A stretch of DNA of 45,685 nucleotides from an uncultured Clostridia bacterium (GTDB taxonomy: Bacteria > Bacillota > Clostridia > Peptostreptococcales > Anaerovoracaceae). The translations under genes were made by a program, and so were the position numbers. The notes beneath the pieces were generated by a model that saw only the letters and a program-made list of their open reading frames with translations, was not told where the DNA came from and did no database searches. This document shows positions 24,451 to 32,508 of the stretch, in pieces. Numbering within the stretch: position 1 is the stretch's first letter; every line of letters starts with the position of its first letter. The stretch covers positions 1 through 45,685 of the forward strand of contig CAKQWJ010000019.1 of assembly GCA_934278925.1 (NCBI GenBank), read 5' to 3'.

Positions 24451-25483
24451 CGCCGTCCCCCATCCAAGCATCCAATAAAACCAGTGCCGCGGCCGCTTCC
24501 ACCACCGGAACCGCCCGAGGGACCACGCATACATCGTGGCGTCCGCCGGCGCACAATACCGTTTCTTTCATTTCTTGGATATTCACCGTCCGCTGTTCGC
24601 GACCGATGGTGGGCGTCGGTTTAAACGCCACCCGAAATTCGATATCCATCCCGTTGCTGATGCCGCCGTTAATGCCGCCGGCATTATTTGTCTCGGTAAT
24701 CAGATGTCCGTCCCGCAAAAGGATGGAATCGTTGTTCTCCGACCCCCGCATCCGGCTTCCTTCAAAACCGCTGCCGAACTCAATGCCTTTGACCGCCGGG
24801 ATGGCAAATATCGAGGAGGCAATGGCACCTTCCAAACCTTCGTACAGGGCACCGCCCACTCCGGCCGGGAATCCGGATACTCGGCACGCAACAATGCCCC
24901 CCAGGGAATCCTTCTCTTCCGCCGCACGGCTCAGCACCTGTTCGATTTCTTTCGGTTCCGATTTCCCGCCGATTTCGGTATACTCTGCATGCACGGAAAT
25001 TCCTTTTTTTGCCAGAAGCTGCAGGGCAATTCCGCCGGCAATACACATCGGTGCCGTCATTCTGCCGGAAAAACGACCTCCGCCGGGGCGAAGTCCTTCC
25101 GGTCCCTCCTTCAGGTACGCGCCCAGATCCGCATGCCCCGGCCGCAGCACCTTCCGAAGCTCATCGTAATCCCCGGAGCGGCGGTTGGTATTGTAAATGC
25201 AGGCCTCCAGCTCCTCCCCCGTGAGGATCGCCCTACCGGCTTCCGCCTCCTGAATGCCTCGCAGAAAAACCACCCGGTCCGGCTCCTTCCGAGCCGTCGC
25301 CGCCGAATCGGCAATTTGATTGCCGCCTTTCTTCCCCGGCGCCCGGCGCGCCATGAAATCCGCCAGCTTTTCCCGGTCGAATTCCGCGCCCTTCGGCAAG
25401 CCCTTTACAATCACGCCGATTCGGTCGCTGTGGGATTCCCCGTAGATTTCAACCCGCAGGTTTTCTCCAAATTCTTTTTTCAT
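24440..25483 (-). CDS. aroC: Chorismate synthase
   Basis: Last shared enzyme of aromatic amino-acid synthesis, making chorismate from EPSP with reduced FMN. It has 347 residues, normal length. Motifs: YGESHSDRIGV near the start (family GESHG variant), RPGHADLGAY (usual RPGHAD), GGGRFSGRMTAP (a variant of GGRSSARET), and FKPTPTIG. The variants in two signatures agree with each other and suggest the divergent clostridial subgroup. GGAGAG lies upstream of the ATG. It is the first gene of aroC-aroEK-unknown-tetR. Two AAAGGGGAC copies in the leader (25500-25540) may be regulatory. Confidence 0.95.
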   Translation of the reverse strand: MKKEFGENLRVEIYGESHSDRIGVIVKGLPKGAEFDREKLADFMARRAPGKKGGNQIADSAATARKEPDRVVFLRGIQEAEAGRAILTGEELEACIYNTNRRSGDYDELRKVLRPGHADLGAYLKEGPEGLRPGGGRFSGRMTAPMCIAGGIALQLLAKKGISVHAEYTEIGGKSEPKEIEQVLSRAAEEKDSLGGIVACRVSGFPAGVGGALYEGLEGAIASSIFAIPAVKGIEFGSGFEGSRMRGSENNDSILLRDGHLITETNNAGGINGGISNGMDIEFRVAFKPTPTIGREQRTVNIQEMKETVLCAGGRHDVCVVPRAVPVVEAAAALVLLDAWMGDGDER

Positions 25484-25560
25484 AATACACTCTCCGTCCC
25501 CTTTTGTCCAATCAAACGATACTGTGTCCCCTTTGCAGCATCATAAAATAATTATATATG

Positions 25561-25591
25561 AAAAATGGATTCCCCAATAAAAGAACCCATT
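25561..25591 (-). terminator. Terminator of the yicC-gmk-rpoZ operon
   Basis: On the minus strand AATGGGTTC pairs with GAATCCATT (one G-U pair) around a 10-base loop, followed by TTTC. Confidence 0.6.
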
Positions 25592-25620
25592 CTCATTCAT
25601 ATTAATCTTGTCAAATTCCC

Positions 25621-25920
25621 TTATGCTTCCGGCTCCGTTACTTCCGTCTCTTCGCCTTCTGCGGTGCATTCCTCGCAAGCAGTCTCTTCTGCTTCGGTCT
25701 CTGCTTCCACTGCCTCTTCCGGTTCTTCTACCCGGCGGTACGTAATCAAATCCTCTGCGATTTCGTTCGCCGCCTGGCTGACCGGTCTTTCCGACTGAAC
25801 TTCCGTCAGCGCCGGCTTCTTGGCAATCAAATCTCTGGCTCTCTTTGCCGCCAGCATGCACAGGGTGTACCGGCTGTCCACTTTTTCTCTTAACTTGTTT
25901 ACCGATGGATAAAGCATCAT
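25621..25920 (-). CDS. rpoZ: RNA polymerase omega subunit
   Basis: Small subunit that helps beta-prime fold and assemble. It has 99 residues. The first 60 match omega: YPSVNKLREKVDSRYTLCML, AAKRARDL, and a NEIAEDLITYRR region. After this comes an unusual 37-residue tail that is almost all Glu, Thr, Ala and contains one CEEC pair. GGAGG lies 9 bases before the ATG. It is the last gene of yicC-gmk-rpoZ, the standard Firmicutes arrangement. Confidence 0.93.
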   Translation of the reverse strand: MMLYPSVNKLREKVDSRYTLCMLAAKRARDLIAKKPALTEVQSERPVSQAANEIAEDLITYRRVEEPEEAVEAETEAEETACEECTAEGEETEVTEPEA

Positions 25921-25962
25921 AATATCATTCCTCCCATTTCGTACCGTTTCAACAGCGTATCT

Positions 25963-26589
25963 CTAGTTATCTTCCTCTTCGTAATCCCGAATAATCGGTT
26001 TCACCTTGCCCGGAACCCGGCGGCTCTCCGCACGCACCACGGCAGCCACATCGGCAACCGCTTCTTCCAGGTCATCGTTCACCACGTAATAATCGTATTC
26101 TCCAAGCAGGCGAATCTCGTTCAGCGCCTCCCGGAATCTCCGCTGAATCACCTCTTCCGAATCGGTGCCCCTTCCGGACAGCCGTTCCTGCAAAACCTTC
26201 ATGCTCGGCGGCAAAAGAAAAACAAGAACCGCTTCGTTCATCGCTTCCTTTACCTTCAATGCCCCCTGGACATCGATTTCCAAAAGCACGTTTCGTCCTC
26301 GCTCCAGCTGCCGGACCACCGCATCCTTCGGGGTTCCGTACAGGTTTCCGAACACATCCGCATATTCCAGCAGGTTCCCTTCCGCGATGTTCTTCTCAAA
26401 CTCTTCTCTCGTAACGAAGAAGTAGTCCCGGCCGTTCTGCTCTCCCTCTCTCGGCTTTCTCGTGGTCATGGAAACGGACAGCTTCAAGTCGTTTTCCTTG
26501 AGAAGTTCTTTGCAGACCGTGCCTTTTCCCGTTCCGGAAGGTCCGGAAATGACGAATAGTGTTCCTTTCTGCGAACGATGTTTTGCCAT
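25963..26589 (-). CDS. gmk: Guanylate kinase
   Basis: Essential nucleotide kinase converting GMP to GDP. It has 208 residues. The P-loop GPSGTGKG is at 16-23. The GMP-binding region TTRKPREGEQNGRDYFF and the lid region are present, as is the LLEIDVQGA strand. AGGAG lies 6 bases before the ATG. It is the middle gene of the yicC-gmk-rpoZ operon. Confidence 0.97.
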   Translation of the reverse strand: MAKHRSQKGTLFVISGPSGTGKGTVCKELLKENDLKLSVSMTTRKPREGEQNGRDYFFVTREEFEKNIAEGNLLEYADVFGNLYGTPKDAVVRQLERGRNVLLEIDVQGALKVKEAMNEAVLVFLLPPSMKVLQERLSGRGTDSEEVIQRRFREALNEIRLLGEYDYYVVNDDLEEAVADVAAVVRAESRRVPGKVKPIIRDYEEEDN

Positions 26590-26658
26590 GGAATTCTCCT
26601 TTTCAAAAGATATGTTTCATATTGGCTAAATATTATATCATATTTCGGCCGTTCTTTG

Positions 26659-27549
26659 CTACTCTATATTCTGTACCTGTTCCCGGATTTTTTCGATTTC
26701 CGCCTTTAAATCCAGCATCCAGGAGGTAATCTCGGTATCGTTGGATTTGGAGCCGATGGTGTTGGCTTCCCGGTTCATCTCCTGAATCAAGAAATCTATT
26801 TTTTTGCCCACGGTCTCCTCCTCGGTATCGAAGAAATTCCGCAGCTGCTGAATGTGGCTCTCCAAACGAACCAGCTCCTCGGTGATGTTGGCTTTGTCCG
26901 CAAATACCGCCGCTTCTACCAGCACGCGCTCCTCCGGAACCTCCAACTTTCCTTCCAGAAGCTCGTTGACCCGTTCCCGGAATTTGTCGGCATACTCCTT
27001 GCCGATTTCCGGCGCTCGTTCTTTAATCTTGTCCTTGATTTCCTCAATGATGTCCGCACGCATCAGGATGTCCTTCGCCAGGCGCTCGCCCTCTGCAGCT
27101 CTCATATTGATGATGTTCTGAAGAGCGATTTCCGTTGCCACGCCCAGGGAATGAAGCATGGCTTCTTCATCTTCCTCCGCCGGCACGGCTTTAATTACAT
27201 CCGGCATGCCCGCCAGCATGCTCAGGGTTACGCCGCCTCGCTGGTCCAGCTCGAAGGTCTCCTCCAGAGCTTTCAATGCGCGATAATACTTCCGAGCAAC
27301 ATCCTCGTTCAGACGGATGTCGTTCTCACTCTCACCGAAGGAGTCCACGGTAACCAGCACCTCAATCTTGCCGCGCTTCAGTGCATCCCGCACGTCGCTC
27401 TTGATCCGCTCCTCCGCAAAAGAATATCTTCTCGGCATCTTTACGTATACGTCGCAATAACGGTGATTTACCGCCTTGATTTCTACGGTGATGCTCTTCT
27501 TTTCGTCGATGTATTCCCCCCGGCCGTAACCGGTCATGCTTTTAACCAT
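26659..27549 (-). CDS. yicC: YicC-family endoribonuclease
   Basis: 296-residue YicC/YloC protein. The family begins with MTGYGRG, seen here at residues 4-10, and ends with a conserved helical domain containing SHIQQLRNFF, KKIDFLIQEMNREANTIGSK and a WMLDLKAEIEKIREQVQN tail. Members have been reported to cleave structured RNA. The start at 27549 is chosen because the upstream ATG (27561) is itself part of the GGAGG ribosome site. It is the first gene of yicC-gmk-rpoZ, with a near-consensus promoter at 27583-27611, divergent from rqcH. Confidence 0.93.
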   Translation of the reverse strand: MVKSMTGYGRGEYIDEKKSITVEIKAVNHRYCDVYVKMPRRYSFAEERIKSDVRDALKRGKIEVLVTVDSFGESENDIRLNEDVARKYYRALKALEETFELDQRGGVTLSMLAGMPDVIKAVPAEEDEEAMLHSLGVATEIALQNIINMRAAEGERLAKDILMRADIIEEIKDKIKERAPEIGKEYADKFRERVNELLEGKLEVPEERVLVEAAVFADKANITEELVRLESHIQQLRNFFDTEEETVGKKIDFLIQEMNREANTIGSKSNDTEITSWMLDLKAEIEKIREQVQNIE

Positions 27550-27582
27550 AATTTCCTCCATTGTGAAATCAAATTACTCATT

Positions 27583-27611
27583 ATTTTAACACCTTCCGCC
27601 GGTTCTGTAAA
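27583..27611 (-). promoter_or_regulatory. Promoter of the yicC-gmk-rpoZ operon
   Basis: Minus-strand TTTACA (27611-27606), 17-base spacer, TAAAAT (27588-27583). Confidence 0.7.
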
Positions 27612-27642
27612 GGATTCTATGTCCTTAAAGAGTTGATTTCAC

Positions 27643-27672
27643 TTGATATTCCGGTGGGTCTCGTGCTATATT
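27643..27672 (+). promoter_or_regulatory. Promoter of rqcH, placed for a leaderless mRNA
   Basis: TTGATA (27643-27648), 18-base spacer, TATATT (27667-27672). The usual distance to +1 puts transcription start exactly at the A of the ATG (27679). Confidence 0.65.
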
Positions 27673-27678
27673 AGTCAC

Positions 27679-29391
27679 ATGGCTTACGATGGAATTATAA
27701 CATATGGAATAACAGAAGAATTAAAAGAACGACTGACCTTCGGAAAGATTGAGAAGGTCTACCAGCCGGGCAGCGAAGAGCTGGTGCTGCAGATTCACAC
27801 CCGCAAGGGGAACGTGAAGCTGTACGCCTCTGCTGCCAGTCAGGCCGCCAGAGTCTGCCTCACCGACGGGAAATTTGTGAACCCGGCCGCTCCGCCGAAT
27901 TTCTGCATGCTGCTGCGGAAGCACATCCAGACCGGACGCATCACGGACATTCATCAGAAGGGTTCGGAGCGGATTATCGAAATGGATATCGAGGCACAGA
28001 CGGAACTGGGATTCACGGTATCGAAGCGGCTGATTTTTGAAATCATGGGAAAGCACAGCAACATTGTGCTGGTGTCTTTGGATACGGGAAAAATCATCGA
28101 CAGCATCAAGCGGATCTCCATCGATGTGAACCGGTACCGCCAGCTGCTGCCGGGACTGGAATACCGGTATCCGCCGGAACAGGACAAGGTGCCTTTCAAG
28201 GAAATCTCTTCGGAGCTGGCGGAAAAACTGGATTCGGATCCGGAAGCCGCTGCCGACCCGAAATATCTGCTGTCCCACATCCGGGGAATCTCCCCGGGAA
28301 TTTCCCGAGAGCTGGCTCGCTCCGGAAATCCGGTGGAGCGACTGGAGGAAATTCTGGAAAGCATTGAGAACGGCACCGCCACTCCGCGGGTGTATCTGGA
28401 TGAAACGGGCAAACCCCTGGAGTTTCATTTGACGGAACTGGGGGAATACGTGGGGGCGCAGAAAAAAACCTTCGACTCCATCAGCGAGGCGACGGAATAT
28501 TTCTACACCCATCGGGAGGAGTCTAATGCCATCCGTCAGCGGTCCAACCCGCTGCACCGGTCGGTTCAGGCTTCCCTGGACAAGGCTCGGCTGAAGAAGC
28601 AGCGCCTGGGAGAAGATTTGCTTCAGGCAGAGAATTCAGAAAAATACCGTCTTTACGGGGAACTGCTCACCGCAAACCTGCACCGGGTGGAGCCGGGCGC
28701 TCATGAGGTGACCGTCATCAGCTACTACGACAATCAGCCGGTGACCATTCCTTTAGACGAAAAGTATGCCGCTTCCAAGAATGCTCAGAATTATTTCAAG
28801 AAGTATTCCAAGGCGAAGACGGCGGTTCACGAGAAGACCCACCAGCTGGAAGAAACCTCGAAGGATATCCTCTACCTGGAATCCGTTCTCCAGAGCATTG
28901 AAAGCGCTCACACCTTGGAAGAGCTGAACCAGATTCGAGAGGAGCTGGAGGATACGGGATACATTCGCAAGAGAGCTCAGAAGGGTTTCCGCCGAAAGAA
29001 ATCCAACCCCCAGCCAATCGAGTATACCCTGCCCACCGGTCAGAATGTCTACGTGGGCCGGAACAACAAGGAAAACGATTACCTCACCACAAAGATGGCC
29101 GGAAAGCGGGACCTGTGGTTCCACACCAAGGATATCCCGGGATCCCACGTCATCCTGCCTCTGGAGCCGAATCAATCCCCGGAGGACATCCCGGAGGAAA
29201 CGATCTATCAGGTGGCCTCCATCGCTGCATACCACAGCAAGGGCAAGGAATCTCAGAACGTGCCGGTGGACTTCGTTCCCATCCGGTATGTAAAAAAACC
29301 AAGCGGTGCCAAACCGGGCATGGTCATCTTCACCCACAACACCACCGTGTACGTGGACCCGAAGCTGCCGGAAGGTGCGACGGGGAAATAA
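27679..29391 (+). CDS. rqcH: NFACT protein RqcH (Rqc2 homologue)
   Basis: Ribosome quality-control factor that binds stalled 50S subunits with peptidyl-tRNA and adds C-terminal alanine tails. It was earlier annotated as fibronectin-binding protein FbpA. It has 570 residues: NFACT-N domain (about 1-260) starting AYDGIITYGITEELKERL, a long coiled coil (about 290-430) with charged heptads, and NFACT-R domain with VGRNNKENDYLTTKMAG and RDLWFHTKDIPGSHVIL. The start at 27679 is the family start; no ribosome site lies in the 20 bases before it, and the promoter -10 ends only 6 bases upstream, so the mRNA looks leaderless. A strong terminator follows. Confidence 0.95.
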   Translation: MAYDGIITYGITEELKERLTFGKIEKVYQPGSEELVLQIHTRKGNVKLYASAASQAARVCLTDGKFVNPAAPPNFCMLLRKHIQTGRITDIHQKGSERIIEMDIEAQTELGFTVSKRLIFEIMGKHSNIVLVSLDTGKIIDSIKRISIDVNRYRQLLPGLEYRYPPEQDKVPFKEISSELAEKLDSDPEAAADPKYLLSHIRGISPGISRELARSGNPVERLEEILESIENGTATPRVYLDETGKPLEFHLTELGEYVGAQKKTFDSISEATEYFYTHREESNAIRQRSNPLHRSVQASLDKARLKKQRLGEDLLQAENSEKYRLYGELLTANLHRVEPGAHEVTVISYYDNQPVTIPLDEKYAASKNAQNYFKKYSKAKTAVHEKTHQLEETSKDILYLESVLQSIESAHTLEELNQIREELEDTGYIRKRAQKGFRRKKSNPQPIEYTLPTGQNVYVGRNNKENDYLTTKMAGKRDLWFHTKDIPGSHVILPLEPNQSPEDIPEETIYQVASIAAYHSKGKESQNVPVDFVPIRYVKKPSGAKPGMVIFTHNTTVYVDPKLPEGATGK

Positions 29392-29415
29392 GGAAATGAT
29401 GAAAAGCAGTAAGCA

Positions 29416-29453
29416 AAAAACATTCGGAAGCGCGGAGGCTTCCGAATGTTTTT
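29416..29453. terminator. Bidirectional terminator between rqcH and the transporter gene
   Basis: Perfect stem AAAAACATTCGGAAG (29416-29430) with its complement (29439-29453), giving T runs on both strands. It serves two convergent genes. Confidence 0.85.
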
Positions 29454-29488
29454 GTTTTCCGTTATTCTAACTGAACAAGAGGATCTTT

Positions 29489-30664
29489 CTAGAGCATTCC
29501 TCCGAAGATTCCGGCAAGAACGGTTGCAAAGCTTCCGGTTACAAAGCCGGCGATGTTCATCTTAGGCAGCAGGTAGTTCTCAATAGTCTGACGCTCTTCC
29601 TCGTTTTCTGCGGTTACCTCTGCAACCTCCTTTGAAAGGTACATTGTTGCAGGGAATCCATACATACAGGTCAGGCACATTACAATGGCCAAATTCTTCT
29701 CAACTTTAAAGATTTTTCCGCAAATCGCACCGGTAATGCATCCGAAGAAGGTGCCCACCAACAGAATAAATGCCATCGGCTTGAGCAATGCGATTACATC
29801 AGACGGAGAGCAGGTTGCAAAATCAGAGAATAGAATGATTACGCAGCCGAACAGGATGAATCCGCTTGCTTCCGTTTTTCCCAGAGTATCTTTATCAAGG
29901 AAACCGATTTCCGTAAAAATCGTACCCATAATCAGTGCAACGATAATGTAGCTAATATTTACTCCCGTGAATTTCAGAAGAATGGCAGAGAAATAGTAAC
30001 TTACAACTCCGACAGCACCCAACTTCATCAGGTGGAACGACGGTCTGTTTAAAGATTCCGGAAAGTGAATCCACTTCTTTTTATCAGAGGTCAATTCTCC
30101 CGTTACCGCATGTCTGTATAATTCAAACTCCGCTTTGTTATTTTTGAAAGCCTTTCCCGCTCTCTTCAAGAACTGGGACGAAACCGGAATTCCTACCAAG
30201 CTCTGCAATCCCAAAAGCAGTGTGATATATACGGAAAGATATTCTTTTCCTTTTTCACCGAGGATTGTTTTCATCGCAACCGTAGCCGCTGTACCACCGC
30301 TGAATACCGGTGTTCCGGCAAGAGCATAGTCTTTTCCGATTACAAACTGTCCTACAAATACCAGTGCAAAGCATGCCGTTGTAAGCGCGATAATCGAAAT
30401 GCATACGGTCTTCCACTGTCTTTTCAACTCAGCGAAGTCAATCATATTACCCATTCCAACGATCAGCAGAGTAATAATGATTCCGGCCATCGGCAAAATT
30501 CCCGATGCCTCATAGATGGTTTTCGGAAGTCCCACCCAGAACCCAACAAGAAGAACGACTGCAACGAACAGCACCACATCAACATTTGCTTTTGTTTTAA
30601 CGGCAACATATTCTCCTATTGTAAAAATAAGTACGAATATTGTAAAAGCCAAAATATCAGACAT
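29489..30664 (-). CDS. Putative multi-pass membrane transporter
   Basis: 391-residue integral membrane protein with about ten to eleven hydrophobic segments. A glycine-rich reentrant-like segment, TPVFSGGTAATVAMKTILG, sits around residues 117-135, and a short cytosolic loop (about 170-210) is charged. The pattern resembles secondary carriers of the two-fold inverted-repeat type, but I cannot assign a family or substrate with confidence. GGAGG lies 6 bases before the ATG. It is second in an operon after the cyclophilin-like gene and faces an XRE regulator. Its codons are AT-richer than the flanking housekeeping genes, suggesting acquisition as a cassette. Confidence 0.8.
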   Translation of the reverse strand: MSDILAFTIFVLIFTIGEYVAVKTKANVDVVLFVAVVLLVGFWVGLPKTIYEASGILPMAGIIITLLIVGMGNMIDFAELKRQWKTVCISIIALTTACFALVFVGQFVIGKDYALAGTPVFSGGTAATVAMKTILGEKGKEYLSVYITLLLGLQSLVGIPVSSQFLKRAGKAFKNNKAEFELYRHAVTGELTSDKKKWIHFPESLNRPSFHLMKLGAVGVVSYYFSAILLKFTGVNISYIIVALIMGTIFTEIGFLDKDTLGKTEASGFILFGCVIILFSDFATCSPSDVIALLKPMAFILLVGTFFGCITGAICGKIFKVEKNLAIVMCLTCMYGFPATMYLSKEVAEVTAENEEERQTIENYLLPKMNIAGFVTGSFATVLAGIFGGML

Positions 30665-30698
30665 AACACACCTCCATTAATGTCAAGACAGATTATTT

Positions 30699-31274
30699 CT
30701 ATGCGAACGTCGGCCAGTTCTCCGGCATTTTCTCCGGAATAATCTTTTCCGGTTCCGGATAATTCACACCGAATGTTTCCACTTCCACTGAAACCATGAT
30801 TTCCGGGTTTCTCGGAACATTAATTTCCACCGGTTCATACGGATTCGGATATGTTTCCACTTTTTCAATTCGATGCAGCTCTTCCGCACCTTGAATTACC
30901 TGCGCAAAAACCGGACATTTTCCCTTCAACGCCTCCACGCGCTGAAGCGGGAAAAAGAATTCCGCCCCGGCGATTTCCGTGTCCGAGAAATATCCGAGAC
31001 ATACATCTCCAAACTCCGGAATTTTGATTTTCCCTTTACTTTCCTCTTCAATTCGATTTGGAAGAAAGTACTGGCATTCCTTTCGGAAAAATGCGTTGTA
31101 ACTTGCATCAATCCAGGATCCGGGAACAATTCTCTGAATGGCAAAGTGGTTGTAATACCCCTTCTGTGCGACACTGATAAAGCTGCAAACTTCGTTGTAC
31201 GCATAGTCCGGTCTCAATTCAAGAACAATCTTACTTCCATTGTTCAAAGTGATTGTTGCAATTGGATTCTGCAT
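30699..31274 (-). CDS. Divergent cyclophilin-type peptidyl-prolyl isomerase
   Basis: 191-residue protein with a cyclophilin-like order of strands. TITLNNGSKIVLELRPDYA fits the N-terminal beta hairpin, and the segment AIQRIVPGSWIDASY aligns with the canonical FHRIIPGFMIQGGD and keeps the Arg (residue 48). The QGGD part is lost, and the later PVFAQVIQGAEELHRIEKV fits the family's FGxVxxGxxVVxxI. Isomerase activity is therefore uncertain and the fold may serve binding. There is no signal peptide, so it is cytosolic. AGGAGG precedes the ATG. It is first in a two-gene operon with the transporter (34 bases apart) under promoter 31339-31367. Confidence 0.8.
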   Translation of the reverse strand: MQNPIATITLNNGSKIVLELRPDYAYNEVCSFISVAQKGYYNHFAIQRIVPGSWIDASYNAFFRKECQYFLPNRIEEESKGKIKIPEFGDVCLGYFSDTEIAGAEFFFPLQRVEALKGKCPVFAQVIQGAEELHRIEKVETYPNPYEPVEINVPRNPEIMVSVEVETFGVNYPEPEKIIPEKMPENWPTFA

Positions 31275-31338
31275 TTTGTTCCTCCTTACTTCAATCTCTT
31301 AGTGATTAAAACAAAGCATTAACAATTTCGTTGATGCT

Positions 31339-31367
31339 ACTATATCTCTACTCTCTCCGAATTTCAA
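31339..31367 (-). promoter_or_regulatory. Promoter of the cyclophilin-transporter operon
   Basis: Minus-strand TTGAAA (31367-31362), 17-base spacer, TATAGT (31344-31339), about 65 bases before the ATG. Confidence 0.65.
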
Positions 31368-31531
31368 ATCTCCCACTTTGTATTCAAAAGAAATTAATTC
31401 ACACGTTCTTCACTTTATTTTCTTCTGGCTACAACGTTATGAATGCTTTTACATTCTTTTGTATTTTTTCTAATCCATTTAACAAATATTCGTAGTTTAA
31501 TGAAAATATTACAAAAAAATTCTCTGTTTGG

Positions 31532-31560
31532 TTTACTTTAAAGGCATATTAGATTATCAT
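31532..31560 (+). promoter_or_regulatory. Candidate promoter of the XRE regulator gene
   Basis: TTTACT (31532-31537), 17-base spacer, TATCAT (31555-31560). Confidence 0.4.
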
Positions 31561-31603
31561 TTATGTAGTAGTATTCAAAAAAACAATCTTAAGGAATGGG
31601 AAA

Positions 31604-32338
31604 ATGAGTAATATCTGTGTTCATGTTGGCAATCAAATCCGGTATTTTCGAAAGCTGCGAGGCATTTCACTAAAGGAATTCTCCCTTCTTTTGAATAAGA
31701 GCATTTCTACGATTTCCAAATACGAAAATGGTTCTATTTCTGTAGATATTCAAACGTTGGAAAAAATTGCACATATTCTTGGAGTAACGTTGGAGCAACT
31801 TCTGCCGTTTGCTACACCAACTGTTACAAGGGAAGTGCTTCCTCCGGACAATAAGAAAAACTTCTTTCAACAAACGGATGTATTCTATATGTACTATTAT
31901 CTGGAGCCGAACAGCAAAAGTCATGCGAAAGGTATTTCGGTTAATGTTATTGAAATTAATCGAACTGAGAATGGGCTGGATGATGAGGTGACTCTTTATA
32001 ACGAATGCACCTCTCCGGATGTGAATTATCGGAATTGTCTATATGTGTATCATGGAAGAGTCCGCTACCATGATTTTGTTGTTTACTTTCTTTTGGAGAA
32101 TGCATTTCACCCCGGCAGTTTTGACTATATCTGCGCCAAGGTTCCGTTTAACAACACACGTACAACCACCGGACTGTACACCGGCTTATCGGAAAGCATT
32201 CGGAATCCGTGTGCTACGAAAGTACTTTTCTCCACCGTTCCGTTGGAACTAACGGACGAACTGGCTTTCCGCCTGATGATTTCAGATAAGGAAACGATTT
32301 ACGGATTAAAACACAACAATTCGCTTATTATACGGTAA
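31604..32338 (+). CDS. XRE-family regulator with a C-terminal sensor-like domain
   Basis: 244-residue transcription factor. Residues about 8-62 are an XRE/Cro helix-turn-helix: IRYFRKLRGISLKEFSLLL, then NKSISTISKYENG, then LEKIAHILGVTLEQLL. The remaining 170 residues form a beta-rich domain I do not recognise (TDVFYMYYYLEPNSKSHAKG, LYVYHGRVRYHDFVVYFLL); a ligand-binding role is inferred. The gene is divergent from the cyclophilin-transporter operon and shares its AT-rich composition, so it probably controls it. AAGGA precedes the ATG. A strong terminator follows. Confidence 0.85.
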   Translation: MSNICVHVGNQIRYFRKLRGISLKEFSLLLNKSISTISKYENGSISVDIQTLEKIAHILGVTLEQLLPFATPTVTREVLPPDNKKNFFQQTDVFYMYYYLEPNSKSHAKGISVNVIEINRTENGLDDEVTLYNECTSPDVNYRNCLYVYHGRVRYHDFVVYFLLENAFHPGSFDYICAKVPFNNTRTTTGLYTGLSESIRNPCATKVLFSTVPLELTDELAFRLMISDKETIYGLKHNNSLIIR

Positions 32339-32360
32339 ATGATGAAAACGGTAAACGATG

Positions 32361-32410
32361 AAAAGTGATGCACGGAGGTCTCTCACCTCCCTCCGTGCAT
32401 CACTTTTCGA
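32361..32410 (+). terminator. Terminator of the XRE regulator gene
   Basis: Perfect 18-bp stem: AAAAGTGATGCACGGAGG (32361-32378) with its complement (32390-32407), 11-base loop. Confidence 0.85.
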
Positions 32411-32433
32411 CATTATAATTTTCAGAAGGAAAG

Positions 32434-32476
32434 AATTGACGACGAAACCTCGGGGCAGAGCGTTTCGTCGTCAATT
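32434..32476. repeat. 15-bp inverted repeat
   Basis: AATTGACGACGAAAC (32434-32448) and GTTTCGTCGTCAATT (32462-32476), perfect, 13-base loop. It lies between the XRE terminator and the tandem array. No coding or promoter role is visible. Confidence 0.7.
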
Positions 32477-32508
32477 TCTTCTGCTTTCCCGAAAGTGGCG
32501 CGGATTAG

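Larger units (their letters stand above)
31275..31603. other. AT-rich divergent promoter region of the transporter cassette
   Basis: No gene in 329 bases. It holds the minus-strand promoter of the cyclophilin-transporter operon (31339-31367) and a weaker plus-strand promoter for the XRE gene (31532-31560). The 160 bases between are very AT-rich and show no convincing palindrome. Confidence 0.65.
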
